Assembly: GCA_012295275.1 (NCBI GenBank) | Contig: CM022670.1 | Coordinates: 23,539,755 to 23,603,754, forward strand | Direction of reading: 5' to 3' | Origin: Chrysomallon squamiferum | Lineage: Eukaryota > Mollusca > Gastropoda > Neomphalida > Peltospiridae | DNA: 64,000 nt | Notes under the pieces: generated by a model | What the model was told of the DNA's origin: nothing | Database searches by the model: none | What the model saw: the letters and a program-made list of their open reading frames with translations, nothing else | Shown here: positions 24,725-42,419 of the stretch, one piece after another | Layout of the letters: each line of letters begins with the position of its first letter | Numbering within the stretch: the first letter of the stretch is position 1 | Made by a program: the position numbers and the translations under genes

Positions 24725-25967
24725 GCTACTATGCATCGAATTAAAGAAAATAACTGAAGTAAAATGTAGAGGATAGGCAAGATACAGGATGAAGCAATTA
24801 GCATAAAAAATAAAATAAATTAGATTATAAACTTAACCATTCGCGTTCTCAGATTCTGTAGACAAACGTGTATGGCTAAATTGTGGGGAAAAATCTATAT
24901 CTTGAGGACCCTAATAAACTCCCTAAACAAGGACTGCTGAAATATGATATCCCGGTTTAGAAAATTGTTATCTTCTGAACGACGTAAAGAATGTTTTGAA
25001 GCGTGTGATCTGTGCCACACTGTTTACACAGACCTTCCATCTCGAACTTTACAAAGAAAGAAAAAACCAGTGAAACGACAAAAAAGTACGTGTTGAAAAC
25101 AGTTTTCTAGTTTACTCAGTTTTTTTCTTAAAACAAATTCAGAAGCCAATTAAGAGCAAACTGACGATGACAGGTAGTTTTAAAATTGTATTAAAAACAG
25201 AAAATCGATGTTCTAATCAAGAACTACTGATCATGAAAAATTCGTTCTGCATATACGTCTATAATATTATATTACAACTATTCGTTTGTATGGATTTTTG
25301 ACCGTCAGCTCGCATTAACTATTCATGTATGACAAGCAAGAAAAGCAGCTGACAAAAGCTACACTAAAATAAATGCTGAATAATATCGATGATAAAAGCA
25401 CTGTGTAAACCAGTATGTTCCCCCAAAACAATAATTCTTCTCCAGTGCATTGAAATCAGACACCTGACCAAATGAAACGATATGAAATTTAAAAGCCAGT
25501 GTTCATAGCAGTTAAAATTAAATTAGGTTTTATTTTCCGTATTTCATTTGTCAAGCAACATTTTTTTTTTTTTTTGCATATAAAGATCTAGAAGCGGTTT
25601 ATAATAGCAAAAACGAAAATAGATTTTTTTTTTTTTTTTTTTTTTGTGATTACATTTTCCTGACGACATTCTTCAATATGATTCATCGTGAATGTAATCA
25701 GTGGTATTTTTCCAATTTAAAAAAAAAAAAAAGTGTAATCCTTTGTTTTAAAAAGTCAACTGACCTCTATTGATTTTCTCAAAGTCGATGATTAAATACT
25801 TTATTTCCTAAGTTTCCCAGTGGTTTGGAGGCTCCACTCGTGCTAATCTGTACTTCAAAAGGAAATTGCTTAGCTTAATTATTTATTCGAAAGAAAAACA
25901 AGTAACGTGAACAAATCCTTCTTCTGCTTAGAAACATTTCTTAGTCGAAACTTCTCATTTAAGTCGT

Positions 25968-25970
<3 letters not shown>

Positions 25971-26046
<76 letters not shown>

Positions 26047-26064
26047 CCACACACACACACACAC
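25971..26064. repeat. Compound TC-AC microsatellite
   Basis: A TC run of 70 bases (25971-26040) switches directly to an AC run to about 26064. Confidence 0.97.
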
Positions 26065-26364
26065 TCTTTCTCTTACACATTCTCTCTGTCTGTTTATTTT
26101 TTCTCTGTCACAGATGTTTTCTCTGTCGCTGTCACACACTAAGTTTTCATTGTCTGGAAATAACTGAGTGGGTGGATATGGTGTGTGGTTTTCTTTTTTA
26201 AATTCGTAACAATCGCCGCTATTTTAACCTACCCGGATGAATGTCACGTGACTGGGTTGTCTGTTATATAATGACAATCTGAAAACCATTGATAGTAAAA
26301 TTAAATGAAAATATTTTTAAATTCTGTAATGGGTTGTTTTGAAAAACTTAAAAACACCTGAAGT

Positions 26365-26367
<3 letters not shown>

Positions 26368-26440
<73 letters not shown>
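26368..26440. repeat. GT microsatellite, about 36 units
   Basis: Perfect GT run of about 73 bases, one of the longest in the window. Confidence 0.97.
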
Positions 26441-26442
<2 letters not shown>

Positions 26443-27499
26443 GAAGGATTTATGTATTTTCATTTCTTGTATTATTTTAATTATTTATCAGATTATTAAT
26501 TACTTAAAAAAACATATATACATATATATATATATAAGCAAGCAAGATCTAAATTCTATTCAAACGAACGCATTCTAAATCCCACTTAAATCACAAGCCT
26601 TGTAAACAAAAATATTTGGCTAACTTTTTACTTACTAATCAGATTTTTAAAAAATAATAATAATAATCCAGAAAAAAACAAAACAAAAAAACTGTTTAAT
26701 ACATGATTGATAATGATAAATGCGACAACTAAAGCCGATTCTCTATTCCACAGAAAAAAAAAAAAAAAAAAATTGGACTCGCCAGACAGTGGATTACCTG
26801 TCTAATTAATACAGGTATTCTACTAATGATGTGCAATGTCCTGCGGAAAATCCTCTTTGTTCTGGTGAATACCTTGTCACCTTGATTAGAAAAAACCTAA
26901 TCAGAGTCGCGTCTTGACTGGAGTAAACAAATAACACCGTGGTGAGCGAAAGACCCAGACGTGCGTATTGACAATGATTTCACGACACAAACATTGTCAT
27001 TAATCGAATACGACTAAAATGATTCGAGTGATTTTAAGGAGTGTGTTTTTTCAAGTATGTTTTCAGTTTTGTTTGATTTTAATGGATGTAATTTTTCAGT
27101 TATAATCATTCCCATTATAATATGTTTGGAACATTCAAGGGTTTGAAAATACAAATGTTTTACAGTTATGATATCGGATTTTTTTTTTTTTATCTGCGTG
27201 TATGTGTGTGTGTATTTGTGTGAATTATTTCAAGGACTTTTTTCAAACACTGTGCATGTCTATTTGAGTGTAGAAAGAAAAAGAGACACATACAAAGTTT
27301 TATTTATGTCACTTTAAACTGAAAACATGAATGGGTATTTAACATAAGAATAGGGTGACAAGAGTTACATACGTTTGTGTGTGAGCGTGTATGTGTGCAT
27401 GTGTGTGTTTGTCAAACGTTCAAACAAAAGCTGAATACCGTAATCATAAATTGTCAGATAGTGATTGATAGTTCTGTGCTTTAACCCAAATCAAAATCA

Positions 27500-27845
27500 T
27501 CTTTTTTTTTTTTCACCTCTGGCAATCACAAACCAAACACCAAACAGCCGCTCAAAAGATTAGTTTTGCAAGCTGCAGACCTGCTCGTTGATGACTCCGC
27601 CCTGTTGCAGGGCAGTGTTTAAAACAATGTTTGTGTATTTTGAGAGAACTCGTGTTTGCCTTCCATCACTGCCCTAATGACTTCAGCTTCCTCGTCTGGC
27701 GTTGATCAATGTTGCCGAGTCAGAAATAAAACGCTTCTGGTGGCCCCAGTGTTGACCCTCGACGTAACGCCGTCAGCGTGCCATGACGTTAGCAACGTTA
27801 GCTGTAGTGCGTCTGTCTGCTGTGCTTTGTTTGTTATACACTGAC
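27500..27845. other. Repeat-poor island
   Basis: Complex, CpG-bearing sequence between repeat-rich flanks. A 62-codon open frame at 27656-27844 (plus) is not recognisable and has no supporting splice or family signal. Possibly a regulatory element. Confidence 0.3.
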
Positions 27846-29384
27846 ACGATCAGGTGAAAATGTTTTTAAAATTGTTTATTTATTCACTGATGTAAAATAC
27901 TGGTTGATTTATACACTAATTATTAATTTTAAAAATCGAGAATGAATGGTAGATGATTATGTTTATCTCCGCATACACACGCACACGCACATGTATATAT
28001 GCATATACTAATATGTACTCATATATTTGTGTTTATCTCTATGTGTGTATATATGTATGTGTACACACGTCTATATATAATATGATGTATATGTATACAC
28101 ACATATATATATAAAAAAGCCCGCATGAATTGTTTGTCGACAGTGACATCTTACAATAACTTTGCGCAATGTAATCCCTTATTTTGACGGCGCCTGTATT
28201 CTCTTTATATCACAGCTGTCAGATTATACAGTGAGACGAAAACAACTTGTTTGTTATCATCAGATTACTTTTATCAGACCAAATTTCTATTACATTAATT
28301 TACATATACACAAATGGGTAATTTGAAGTCAGTTTCCTCTTAGACTTCATCCATTTCTCTCTCTCTCTGTATAAATATATATATATATTATATGTTTGTG
28401 TGTGTGGATGCATATAGATTATACACAAACTAATACAGTAAAAGTCATAAAATTTTAATTTCAGTGCCAATTCCTGTTATATTAGTTAATCATCCAACAC
28501 GTAAATAAATTTGGATTTACTTGACTGTTGTACCAGACTGACATTTTACAGTGAAACAGGGTTACTACGTGACACTAATACATCACACTCTCAGTACGGT
28601 TTTTAAAGTACATGTATAAGTAGGAAACTCTGAAATGTAATACGTCCTTAAAACATCACGTTAGGATTCTTGCTGGATGACATGCAACGTGAAAAGGACG
28701 CTGTGACTAATGATCACAGCTTGTTACTTTTTAGGAAAGTAAGCGGAAAGTTTTTTTTATGTATATATATATTTTTATCATAATGCGCTTCATATTATTT
28801 TGCTACTGAACTCAAATAACGCGTTTAAGGGAAAGTGTCAGTTGCAAATTAGGAGAGAGAAAAAGAGACGGAGTGAAAATTTATTTTATTTTATTTTATT
28901 TTTATAATAAATAAATAAATAAATTCAATCTGTGACCGTCAAGGATGTTTTATATTATATTATGTAACTGTTTGTGACGTGAGTGAAAACGTTTCAGTGT
29001 ATTTCGTGTGTTATCATCTGACAGGCAAATTAAGATAATTAATATATTACGCCAGGCTGTTTCAATAGGTGATAATCAAAATTTAAAAACTGAACTTTAA
29101 TACAACAGGCAAATACGAATGAACTTTGATTATTAACATTTAAAAAGAAAAAGAATATATATATATATATATAAAAGCAAACACTAAATCAAAGGAAATA
29201 TTTTTTATAAAAAGTTTGTAATATATATAAGAAAAAATATTATCCTTATGAACAAGCAGATATGATCTTGTTTATACTTTAATCAACTATTTGACATTTA
29301 ATAAAAAAAAAAATATCCAATTTACTGTCAGTGAATAATAATAAAAAGAAAGATTATTAATTCACACAAAACACACAGAAAACG

Positions 29385-29433
29385 TTTTTATTATACTGTT
29401 TTTATTATACTGTTTTTATTATACTGTTTTTAG
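29385..29433. repeat. 14 bp tandem repeat, about 3.5 copies
   Basis: TTTTTATTATACTG repeated in perfect tandem. Confidence 0.9.
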
Positions 29434-29505
29434 TGTTTATAATTTACGTTTCCGTCATTCTGTCACTAAATTGAATATCGTAAGGTCAAAGATGTCATTA
29501 CCCAA

Positions 29506-29612
29506 GAAATGTATACACCACAAGTAATACACACTGTTACATAATCTTAACACCATGAAATGTATACACCACAAATAATACACAGACACTCTTACATAAT
29601 CTTAAACACAAT
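29506..29612. repeat. Tandem duplication of about 51 bp
   Basis: Two copies beginning GAAATGTATACACCACAA and ending ACATAATCTTAA plus a short tail. The second copy has a five-base insertion and a few substitutions; a third GAAATG begins at 29613. Confidence 0.85.
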
Positions 29613-29705
29613 GAAATGAAATTCATTTATAGTACAGTTTAAGTCTTATATCCTTTTTTTTATAACTAATAGAATAATCATTCCATGTAATTTTCCCCTT
29701 TATTC

Positions 29706-29815
<110 letters not shown>

Positions 29816-31030
29816 TACCATTTATCACTTTTAAAGAAAACACAAAAAAGCAAATTAAACAAAATAAAAAACAACAAACAAACCAAAAAACGGAAAAGGA
29901 CGTAAGCCCTTTTTAAAACGATAAACATCTATTATCGGATGTCTGTTGATTTTGCTATTGATTAGTTTGTTACCAAGAAGCAATGTTTAATCACTATACG
30001 TAAGAGCATTAAACTTAACTTTTGTCTCAAATGGATTTAAGCCCTTTTGCAACTGATTACTTCATATCTATATCTATATATGACTAAAGAGTAAATTTAG
30101 ATGAACTGGTTATTCTAACAGTCATAAATAAGGATTATGAATACACACACACACACACAAACATACACACACGTATATAGTGGGTACAGCCCTCTTAATA
30201 ACTCGATACATAGAACGCAATTGCAGAGACATAAAGCTACGTACGCTCATAAGAAATCTCACCACGATTGCTTCAGACTTCGCTGAACCGTGGTGGCCTA
30301 CATTCACAAAATTATGACTACCAAAACAGCGTGCTTTTGTTTGAACCAAACCCTCTGTTGACAAAAACTTTGTGACGTGAAAGACAACACGTCAAGTTGT
30401 ATTTTACTCTGTGTAAACATATCTTCATTTAGGTTTCTTATTTCTTATTATTATTTTTTTTTATTTTATTTATTTTTTTTTTTATTATTATTATTATTAA
30501 TATAGACAGTGACTATGAATTGAACAAAACTCAGTGAAAGTTGTATACACTTACAATACAATATATGTATAAATGATGAAAATTATAATTATAAAAATAA
30601 CAAAATTATATGGTTTTTGTCTTCTAACCGTTATTTATTTATTTATTTATTTATTTAACATTGATTATTAATGTTTTTCAGTTTTTTTTTCACTTTTTTC
30701 ATTTATTATTATTATTATTATTATTATTAAAATATACACAGCCACAGTCATCTAAATATAAACATTACATGGCTATCCCGCGTACACGACATTTCGTGAT
30801 GTCTTGCAATGAGTAGCGACTGATTCTCGTCACATACTGGAGGTCAGTCTCAGAACCTGCACCGACTGCTCGCAACATGTCTTCATGTCAAGTGCAACCT
30901 GGAGTGAGTTCATGGCGCACACTCGGGTTTAGAACGGACGAGATAAATCAGAACTGTTATTAACACACACACACACCCTGTGCTTCAGTGCAAACGTGCA
31001 AGTCTAAAGTCAATCCGCTAAAGTTAGTTG

Positions 31031-34499
<3,469 letters not shown>

Positions 34500-36100
34500 C
34501 ATAAATCAGTATAAACTCGTTTATAATAATGATGAATTGCATATCGTGTCAGAACATGTTCGCTGCAGTGGAATCCATCAGACTCGCCGATCTGCGCGGG
34601 TCGGTTCCCAAACGCCTAATCATTTGATGTAAGTGTATGTAATTTGCGGCTCGAGTCCCCGGGTCAAAGTTTTACAGCAGGGGTTTGCTTCTTGATGAAT
34701 TTCTAAAATAAATCGATGAAGACGTTAAACAAAATTAAAGGTGTCGTTTTAGCTGCACGCCATCGTGTAAAGCGCTTTGTGCAGACTTTGCGTGCGTCCA
34801 GCTGGCGGAAATCAATCCCTGGGAGTAAAAATGGACGCGGTTTCCCAAAACGAATGTGTAACTTTCTCCGAGTTGCGTGTGTTGCACAATTAACTTACAT
34901 TCAAAGTGAAAGAGAGGGAGAAAAGTGGATTTTTTTCTTCTTCTTCTTCTTTTTCCTTGCACTGGTGACCTGGTATTAAAATCTTTCCACTGTGTTATTG
35001 CAGATTTTTAACTTTAAAGATTATCATTATTATTATTATGGCTTAAGGCTTACTTCAGATAACGTTTCGGTTTTAAAATGTTAAATGTATTTTTGTTTAA
35101 AAGCTTCATATCTCATTACAGTATATTATGGCTTTTACTCTACTAGTACTTCATATTTTCTTAACCATAATTAATACTTATTGGTCTCCAGTTTTATTTT
35201 CATTTTCCTTTCTTGATTAGTTATTATTTTCCAGCTGTATCAGTCAATAAATATTTCAGTAGATGAACTAAAAATAAAAAGGGAAAGACGAAGTCAGTTT
35301 AATGAAAACTGAAAATTGTACATGACAACAGTACTAAGCAGTAAATCTACGTCTGTCATCGACTGCAGGTAATGTTAACAATCTGTTGTCGTATCTCACT
35401 CAGAACTGTTGGTTATTAACAATATACCACAGACTCGCTAATTGCATAATCCATACAACTTCAGAAATATCGGTATTTTTATTTCAAGTCAGTTAATGGA
35501 TGAAACATCTCCATATTTTGCATGAACAGTATGATGAGTAAACGTATGTCTCTGGATGTTTGGTGCTGAGTGGTGGTGAGTAACAGTTTCCTCAGTCAGC
35601 AAAGACATACCTTTGACCTTTGAGAAACACCACAGAGAGCTGGAACGGGATATAACGTGTGGACGAAGAGGAAGCTTTTTAGGAACCAAAGGACCTTTCA
35701 TAAATAAACGGTACAGTTCTCAAACTGTCATAGTCTTCAAACCACATACAATGATCTATGATGAGGTTGGTCTTTGTTATTTTAAACAGAGGTTTGTTAA
35801 TTATGGACTTTTTCCCAGCATGCTAGATGTTGAAAAAAAAAAAAAAAAAAAAAAAACGATCACCGTGTAACTGCTGTTCTATTGTGTGTTTTGTAAGTAA
35901 TGGCTCTGAACAATTTGACGTGCTACAGAAATTTCAGAAAGTGGAAAACAGGTCAGTCATGCGACACCAAAGTACCGTAGACCCACCCCTGAATAACCGA
36001 ATAAATAAATTATTTATTTCCAAGTCCACATCTCACAAATGTGAAACGGAACAAAGGTGACTAATTCAGAAACAATGATGACAACAGAAACTGATGGAAG
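34500..36100. other. Repeat-poor, CpG-bearing stretch
   Basis: Relatively complex DNA at 34540-34900 and 35340-36060, broken by a CTT repeat near 34937, ATT repeats near 35030 and an A run at 35833-35856. Open frames up to 87 codons occur but none is recognisable. Candidate regulatory DNA. Confidence 0.4.
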
Positions 36101-38870
36101 AAAGAGAATTTCGAATTTATTGCGTAATGAGTAAAATCGATGCTGAAACTAAGACACCTGAGTCCGAATCACTTCTGTAAATATTTCCTCTGAGAATTAG
36201 CAATTAGAAATATTACGTAACAATTTCATTAATTCTTTCATTTCTTACTTTCAAAAACTAATTACTAAGACAATGTAGTTTAAATATGCCTACCTAGGTA
36301 TCACACAGGTAAAAAAAACCCACAAAAAAACAACAACATATGTTTCTGAACTCTTCTTTTCTCGCTTGATTATATTGATTTTTAGATCAAGTCCTGCTGT
36401 TATGTTAAACATATTTATGTAGCCTGTTACATCACAGCAGAATATCGAGAAAATAATTAAATGCACCAGCAGAAAGAAGTGTTAAATGATGAATATGTAG
36501 AAACACACAACACCAACAAGAAATGTGGTGTGAGTGTTAGCTACACTATTACGTAATACACTTCCTGCGTAACTGGAACATAAGGCAACGTGTTCTAAGC
36601 GTTATTGTTCTCTAGACGAATACGTGACCCAGAAAACAATGGTGGAAGTTTAAACGTGGACATAATTTGCTGAAAGGAAAAAAAATGATCACGTTTTTTT
36701 TTTTTCAACTCGCATGACGACGTATTTTGTGTGAAAGGAATATTTCACTGTTTGACACGTTAAATATAATGATGTAACATATTGCTGAATGTTTATTTAT
36801 TTCTTTTAAAAGTTGTTATATACCGATTGCTGAATATTCGTATATTGCTTCGTTTATTTTTTAATGTTTAACGTTGGTGTGTGTATGTGATGGTGTCTTT
36901 TTTAAAATAAACTGATTTTTGATAATGGTAATGCTAAACGTAGCTTTTAGTTTATGTAATTTTATGTTTCCTAATTTCAACGTAATAAGCTAAATTATTA
37001 TTAAATTATTTTATTTTGTAAGTTTACAATTTCAAATGATTAAATTAACCGTTAAAGACTGTATAGAAAAAAATCGCTTACTAAAGAATTTTCGAATTCT
37101 GGCTCAGTCAAAAAATAATTATTCTTTATCTTGTCCTGATAGTTCTCTTCTTAATAAAAAAATAATCATAAAAGATTCACAAAATAATAACATACGTTCT
37201 TTAATGATTTTCTTACTGCAAGATAAATCTCGAAACAACTATTTTAATAATTTGATATTTGACATACAACAAAATGTTGCTGAATCACTGAACTGATATC
37301 ACAATGACAGAACTTCAGTCTAGGGTCCATTTTTTCATAATCCACTATCATATATAATAATTACGAAAGTAACAAAAATAGTGTACGAACAGGAAGGAAA
37401 TACATCATAGAAATGTATTTAGTTTTTATTTATTCTGTAATATAGTTGTCAGAATTCGATACATCTCATTTATCAAAGTGTGTATATCTCTAAGTGTAGA
37501 CATGTGTTTAAGTGTGTGTGTGTGTCTGTGTGTCTGTGTGTTGTGTTTGTGTGTATGTGTGTTTGAGAGTGTGTGTGTGTATTGTATGTGCATTTGTTTG
37601 AGTATGTATTTGTATATGTTTATTGTGCATGTTAATAAAAAAAATGTGATGTTTATAAACTTCTGATCTATGAAAGTATTTTGTAAAACACAACATAAAA
37701 AACGACAGACAAACACTGCACTGAAATCTTGCTTGTGACAGCGAAACTGGGTAACGTTTTGTTTGTTTAGTGTGAACACGTGACATAAAACATCGAAGCG
37801 TCCTTCCCACGCTGACACGCACAGACCACTCCCACGTGTAGTACAGGTTAAAATGCAATAAAATGACGTAGCAACAGGATATATAAATTATTAATAAAAC
37901 AAATATGTAATTTATAATAATTTCACTATATTTAAAAAAAAAAAAAAAAAAAAAAGAAAAGACAAGTTGATGAAATACGAATCAAAATGACTATCCACAC
38001 CTACATACTCAGGAAAAATATTAACTGTATTTATTAAAAAAAATAATAATAATAAAAAAAAAAAAAAAAAAACGAGAAGAGATATTCTAATCAGTGTGTT
38101 ATAGTTAAAACCAGATTACTCGGCATTTCGGTGGATAAATTATTAACCTACCTTTTCCTTTTTACTTCTTAACAGAGGCTGGGTTCTCTTATGATCTCTG
38201 TCTTCAGTTCTCTTCGTCATCTTCTCATGTATAAACTCCTTTTTTTTTTTTTTTAAATGTAAATTCCTTCACTTATACGTTCATCGCTTCTTCAGTTGTC
38301 AGTGTATATTGTTTTCTAAACACCTATGAATAAGTACATTATATTGGTAAAAACCTAGAGAAAAATCTAATGTTCGCGGGTTCGTTTTCGAATGATGTCT
38401 TGATATACAGGTCGAGTTAAAATTTTAAATGTACTATGGTTTAGCTAAATAATCAACCCTTTTAATTAAAGTAGCATTACAAAGTATTGTAATTAATAAT
38501 ACTGAGAGTTGTTGCTTAGGATAACAAAACAGCAAACAGTTGTAATTAACATACTGAGAGTTTCAGTCAAACAACAGGTTATAAGTCAAAAATAATATTT
38601 GTATAACAAAAAACTGAAAAAGTTTTTGTAACTAAGAAATTGACACTTAATAAAATTCTAATTAAAATGTAAGTTATAAATAAAAGTATTGGATTTATTT
38701 TGTAAAAAAAAAACAATGTTAGCAATTAAAAATTATTTATAATTAAATTGTGTCACATAATTCTGTTTTTAGTACTTGTAAAGGTATGGATTACAATGTC
38801 ATTTTAGAATAATCTGAATTTAAATCCAGTTTACTGTCAGTTACTAGGTCAGACAGAATTTACTGACTAA
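36101..38870. other. Intergenic, AT-rich
   Basis: Contains GT-rich repeats at 37510-37590 and A runs at 37934-37955 and 38057-38072. An 86-codon frame at 37036-37296 is AT-biased and unrecognised; I do not call it a gene. Confidence 0.6.
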
Positions 38871-38889
38871 ATCGCGTATCTAAAGATAA

Positions 38890-39990
38890 ACAAACCGCCA
38901 TTTTGAATTGCTTCAGACGACTACAGGTAAAAAAAAAAAAAAAAAAAAAAAATATAATGAAAAGGCGAAAGTTGTTACCTGAATTATATATTTCAATAAT
39001 TTCTTAATAAAATACCTCAGAAATATACAGCTGATAAAAAACATACAATTAATTCCGTTGTTTTTTTATGAGAACAAATTGGAAGCTAATAAAATAATTA
39101 GTTCGCTCAAATTCAGATTCGTTGACATTATGCGCCACAGCCTCAATCGATATCTCAGGTAGAGACTGACATTGCGGGACACTCACACTCGGCAAACCGG
39201 AGAGAAATTTTCCACACTGTTTAAGCTTAAAAAACAATAAAACACTTACCCCGATTACAGATTACGAAACAGGCTTTCACATTTTCTCAACCCGTGTGTA
39301 TGTACGTGAACGTAAACAATAAGGAGAAACCGTCCAATCCCGTCCGTTTCCTTCAAACACACACCTGAACGTTTTTCAGCCGAGCTACGTACGGTTTGCG
39401 CAACATGGCGAATCGGTAGACACTCGTAAAGGGTCACACAGTGGCGACAGGCGGCCCTTGTGTCAACATAAACAAGATTTCGAGACTTTCAGCGAGGGAG
39501 GTTTTCGATCGCTCGTTTTATACACACATGCACACACATACACACCATACAAAATTTAAAAAAAAAAAAAAAAGCCTTCTTTCCTCTAGTACAATCCAAG
39601 GAAGAGAGAAATGTTGCTGGTTGTAGTGGGGGAAAAAATGAACTGCAGTTTGAGAACGGAGGCAACTGTAACTACGCGAGGAAAATGATCCTAACAAGGC
39701 TGAGGCCTAGCGAAATCAATAGTGAAGAGAAAAAGCTAGAGAGAAAATCCGGAGGAGGACTTTCACAATAGGTAATTAAAGCTGTTAAATTCCCACGCAT
39801 GACTGTGAACACTTTAAATCACTTTGGAGAATCGGTGGATGCTGCACGGGGTAAAAAAAAAAAAAAAGAAAAGAGGAGCGACATTGCGATGGTTTAGAGA
39901 TATTTGCAGAGAGGAAAACATTGATCTGGCCTGTCCAACGTCGCTTTTCATGAAAACGTGCTGCTTCAAAAACTAACGAAAGCAAACAAA
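38890..39990. promoter_or_regulatory. Candidate promoter region with YY1-like sites
   Basis: Repeat-poor, CpG-bearing DNA. A YY1-type motif AAAATGGCGG lies on the minus strand at 38895-38904, and CAACATGGCG on the plus strand at 39401-39410. A strong donor-like GGG-GTAAGT occurs on the minus strand (39244-39249), and AATAG-GTAATT on the plus strand near 39772. Together these could mark the first, non-coding exon of an unseen transcript in either direction, or a distal tetraspanin promoter. No protein can be assigned. Confidence 0.3.
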
Positions 39991-39999
39991 ATATTTCAA

Positions 40000-40198
40000 A
40001 GTTTTAAGAGGGATGAAAAAAAAAAAAAAAAAAAAAATATAAATATATAAAATATCGTTCTAATTAACGTGTACGTTGAAACTGAAGTGTGAAAATATTC
40101 CCATTATAGTTTAATTAATTTACTTTTTAACGGTGAAATAATAAAACTAATAATATTTAAATGAAGAATTATGGTGAAGTCCTACACAATTTTGTTTT

Positions 40199-40278
<80 letters not shown>

Positions 40279-41160
40279 TTTATTTATTTATTTATTTATT
40301 TATTTTTTTATTTTTAATAATTTATTACTACGGCTATATTACGATTATTATAACCACTAATATTACTACTGTTGCTACTACTACTACTACTATATTACCA
40401 TTACTGTTGTTGCTGCTGCTGCTGCTACTGCAACTCTTATCACTACCTCTGCTACCATTATTAATATTACATCTACTATCATTATTACGAAACTGAAAGT
40501 ACTGTAATTACTTCTGCAACAATTGGCAGTACTTTAATTACTATTATTACTAATCCTTATTCAGCTGTTATTTCTAACATTACCAACACCACAATGTCTG
40601 CCACTATTGTACTATAGCGACAGAGCATTTTGAATTAATCGGTGTAGTTATTATAACAAACAAAAAAGTTAAAAATAGATAATACTGGTTCTTCCTTATA
40701 TTTTAATCGGACTGCACTGGTATGACATATTTAAACTTATACGGTATGATAAAGCGGTGAATTATTAATTTTAACTGTCACTCCATTGTTTTAGATCAAT
40801 AACAGCTTCAGAGGCGGATCCATTATTTCAAAATTTGTCTAGGACAATAATAATACAATAATAAAAAAAAGTTTAATAATAATAATAATAATAATTATAA
40901 TTATAAGAATTTTCTATTATTAGACGTGTGCGTTATGACATGAAGTATTAATGTTATAAAATGTTCTTCTTTTTTTAATTTTAATTTTTAATTTAATTTA
41001 TTTTATTTTCTTTTATTATTATTTTTTTAATTTTTTTTATTTCTTATTTTTATTTATTTATTTATTTACTTATTTATTTATTTATTTATTTATTTTTTTT
41101 TTTTTTTTTTTTTTTTTTTTATTTTTGTTTATTTGTTTGTTTGTTTTTAATGGTAGAAAA
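40000..41160. repeat. Cluster of TTA, TTTA and T repeats
   Basis: A run at 40018-40037, a TTA array at 40202-40277 passing into TTTA units to about 40310, CTA/CTG-type triplets at 40370-40440, and TTTA plus a T run at 40970-41146. No gene seen. Confidence 0.9.
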
Positions 41161-41829
41161 AATTTGCTACTGACACTACATACGTTACTTTTATCGATCA
41201 CAGATCTTTTATATGAACTTTATGTAGGCATGATAGTATCAGCTATAGATTTTGAAAAAAAAGTCGAGAGGACTGGCTGGATCAGGAAACTGAGTAAAGG
41301 CGCAAATTACAAGAACTGATCCTGCAAATAAACCTTTATTTAACTATAGTCTGTTCTTTGCCTCTTATAGCTTGTTCTCTAACGTGAAAAGTTCATTCAC
41401 CTGAGATAAAAGCTTATTAAGATTTAGTATCTGAAAAACATGACAGTTATAATAAGTTGAAGAAAAAGGAAAAGACAAGAACTTCAAGGACAGCAACAAG
41501 AAATTTATATACTAATGAAATCGCGCCCCCTTCTGGTAATAACAACATAAATGAAGAAATCTAAAAAAAAAAAAAAAAAATTACGGTTTTAATATTGTGA
41601 ATTATTTTTTTTTTCAAATAGAGACCAGAAATATATATGTATGTGTGTGTGTGTGTGTGTATATATATAAATATATATATATATAATACCGAAAATTTAA
41701 ATTACATGGTTAAGTTATATTATTTATATAGTTTGTCATCATATTCATTGAGGCAATCATGTAAACAAAGTAATATCTTGATCTCCATCGGTTTCATCAA
41801 ATCCAGAAGAACTATGAAACAATCTCCCA

Positions 41830-41860
41830 TTCAGCGCATGCGTAAACAGGGCGGGGCTAA
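41830..41860 (+). promoter_or_regulatory. NRF-1-like site next to a GC box
   Basis: GCGCATGCG at 41834-41842 matches the core of the NRF-1 palindrome, and GGGCGGGGC at 41849-41857 is an Sp/KLF GC box, seven bases apart in AT-rich surroundings. This pairing is typical of TATA-less promoters. No coding exon was found beside it. Confidence 0.35.
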
Positions 41861-41869
41861 ATGCCTTTC

Positions 41870-42380
41870 AACCATCATTAAAATAATTCGACTTCTTCAT
41901 ATGACCTAGATATGTAACAAACCAAAACAGTTTCACGAGAACAAGAAAAAGAAAGGTAAAAAAAAAAAAATAATAAGATGAATAAAGGGAATGACAATAA
42001 ATTTTTAAAATTCTGATATTTTAAATTTAGCTCGAGGTGTTTCTTTGTGAAGGACAACCACATTTTTTTTTTTTTTTTTTTTTTTTGATTCTGCCGTTAG
42101 GAAGCCAACCGCTCTTCGCATCCTGCAGAATTTTCCCCCCTTAATCTTCCAGCATATTCAAATAATATTAGTAAATCAATACAACTCGGCCGTCAGGCAA
42201 ATTCACAATCAATTTGTAAGCCTATTTTATTATAAAAACGTTCTATCAGTTTCTTTCTTAAAACTAATCAATCTGAACAAATACCGTGTTTTTATCTGTT
42301 GCGTTTTGCTGGAAATTCGAGGTTCCGCAAACATGTTTACAGAACAATGTCCATTCGATGGGTTCTGTCCTATATTGCTT

Positions 42381-42419
<39 letters not shown>

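Larger units (their letters stand above)
24500..27499. other. Upstream intergenic, AT-rich and repeat-rich
   Basis: No gene seen. It holds T runs at 24694-24720, 25561-25577 and 25625-25646, the TC/AC and GT microsatellites listed separately, and a repeat-poor patch at about 26770-26960 (CTAATTAATACAGG, TTGATTAG words) that might be regulatory. Confidence 0.6.

Noticed and set aside
25879-26578. Open frames of Arg-Glu, Ser-Leu, Cys-Val or Thr-His repeats
   Set aside because: Direct translations of GA, CT, GT and CA microsatellites.
34648-34658. B-box-like GGCTCGAGTCC suggesting a tRNA
   Set aside because: No T-stem pairing and no A box or cloverleaf upstream.
37036-37296. 86-codon plus-strand frame
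   Set aside because: AT-biased composition (Lys, Asn, Ile), no recognisable motif and no promoter or splice context.
40161-40496. 111-codon frame rich in Tyr
   Set aside because: Produced by the TTA array and adjoining triplet repeats.
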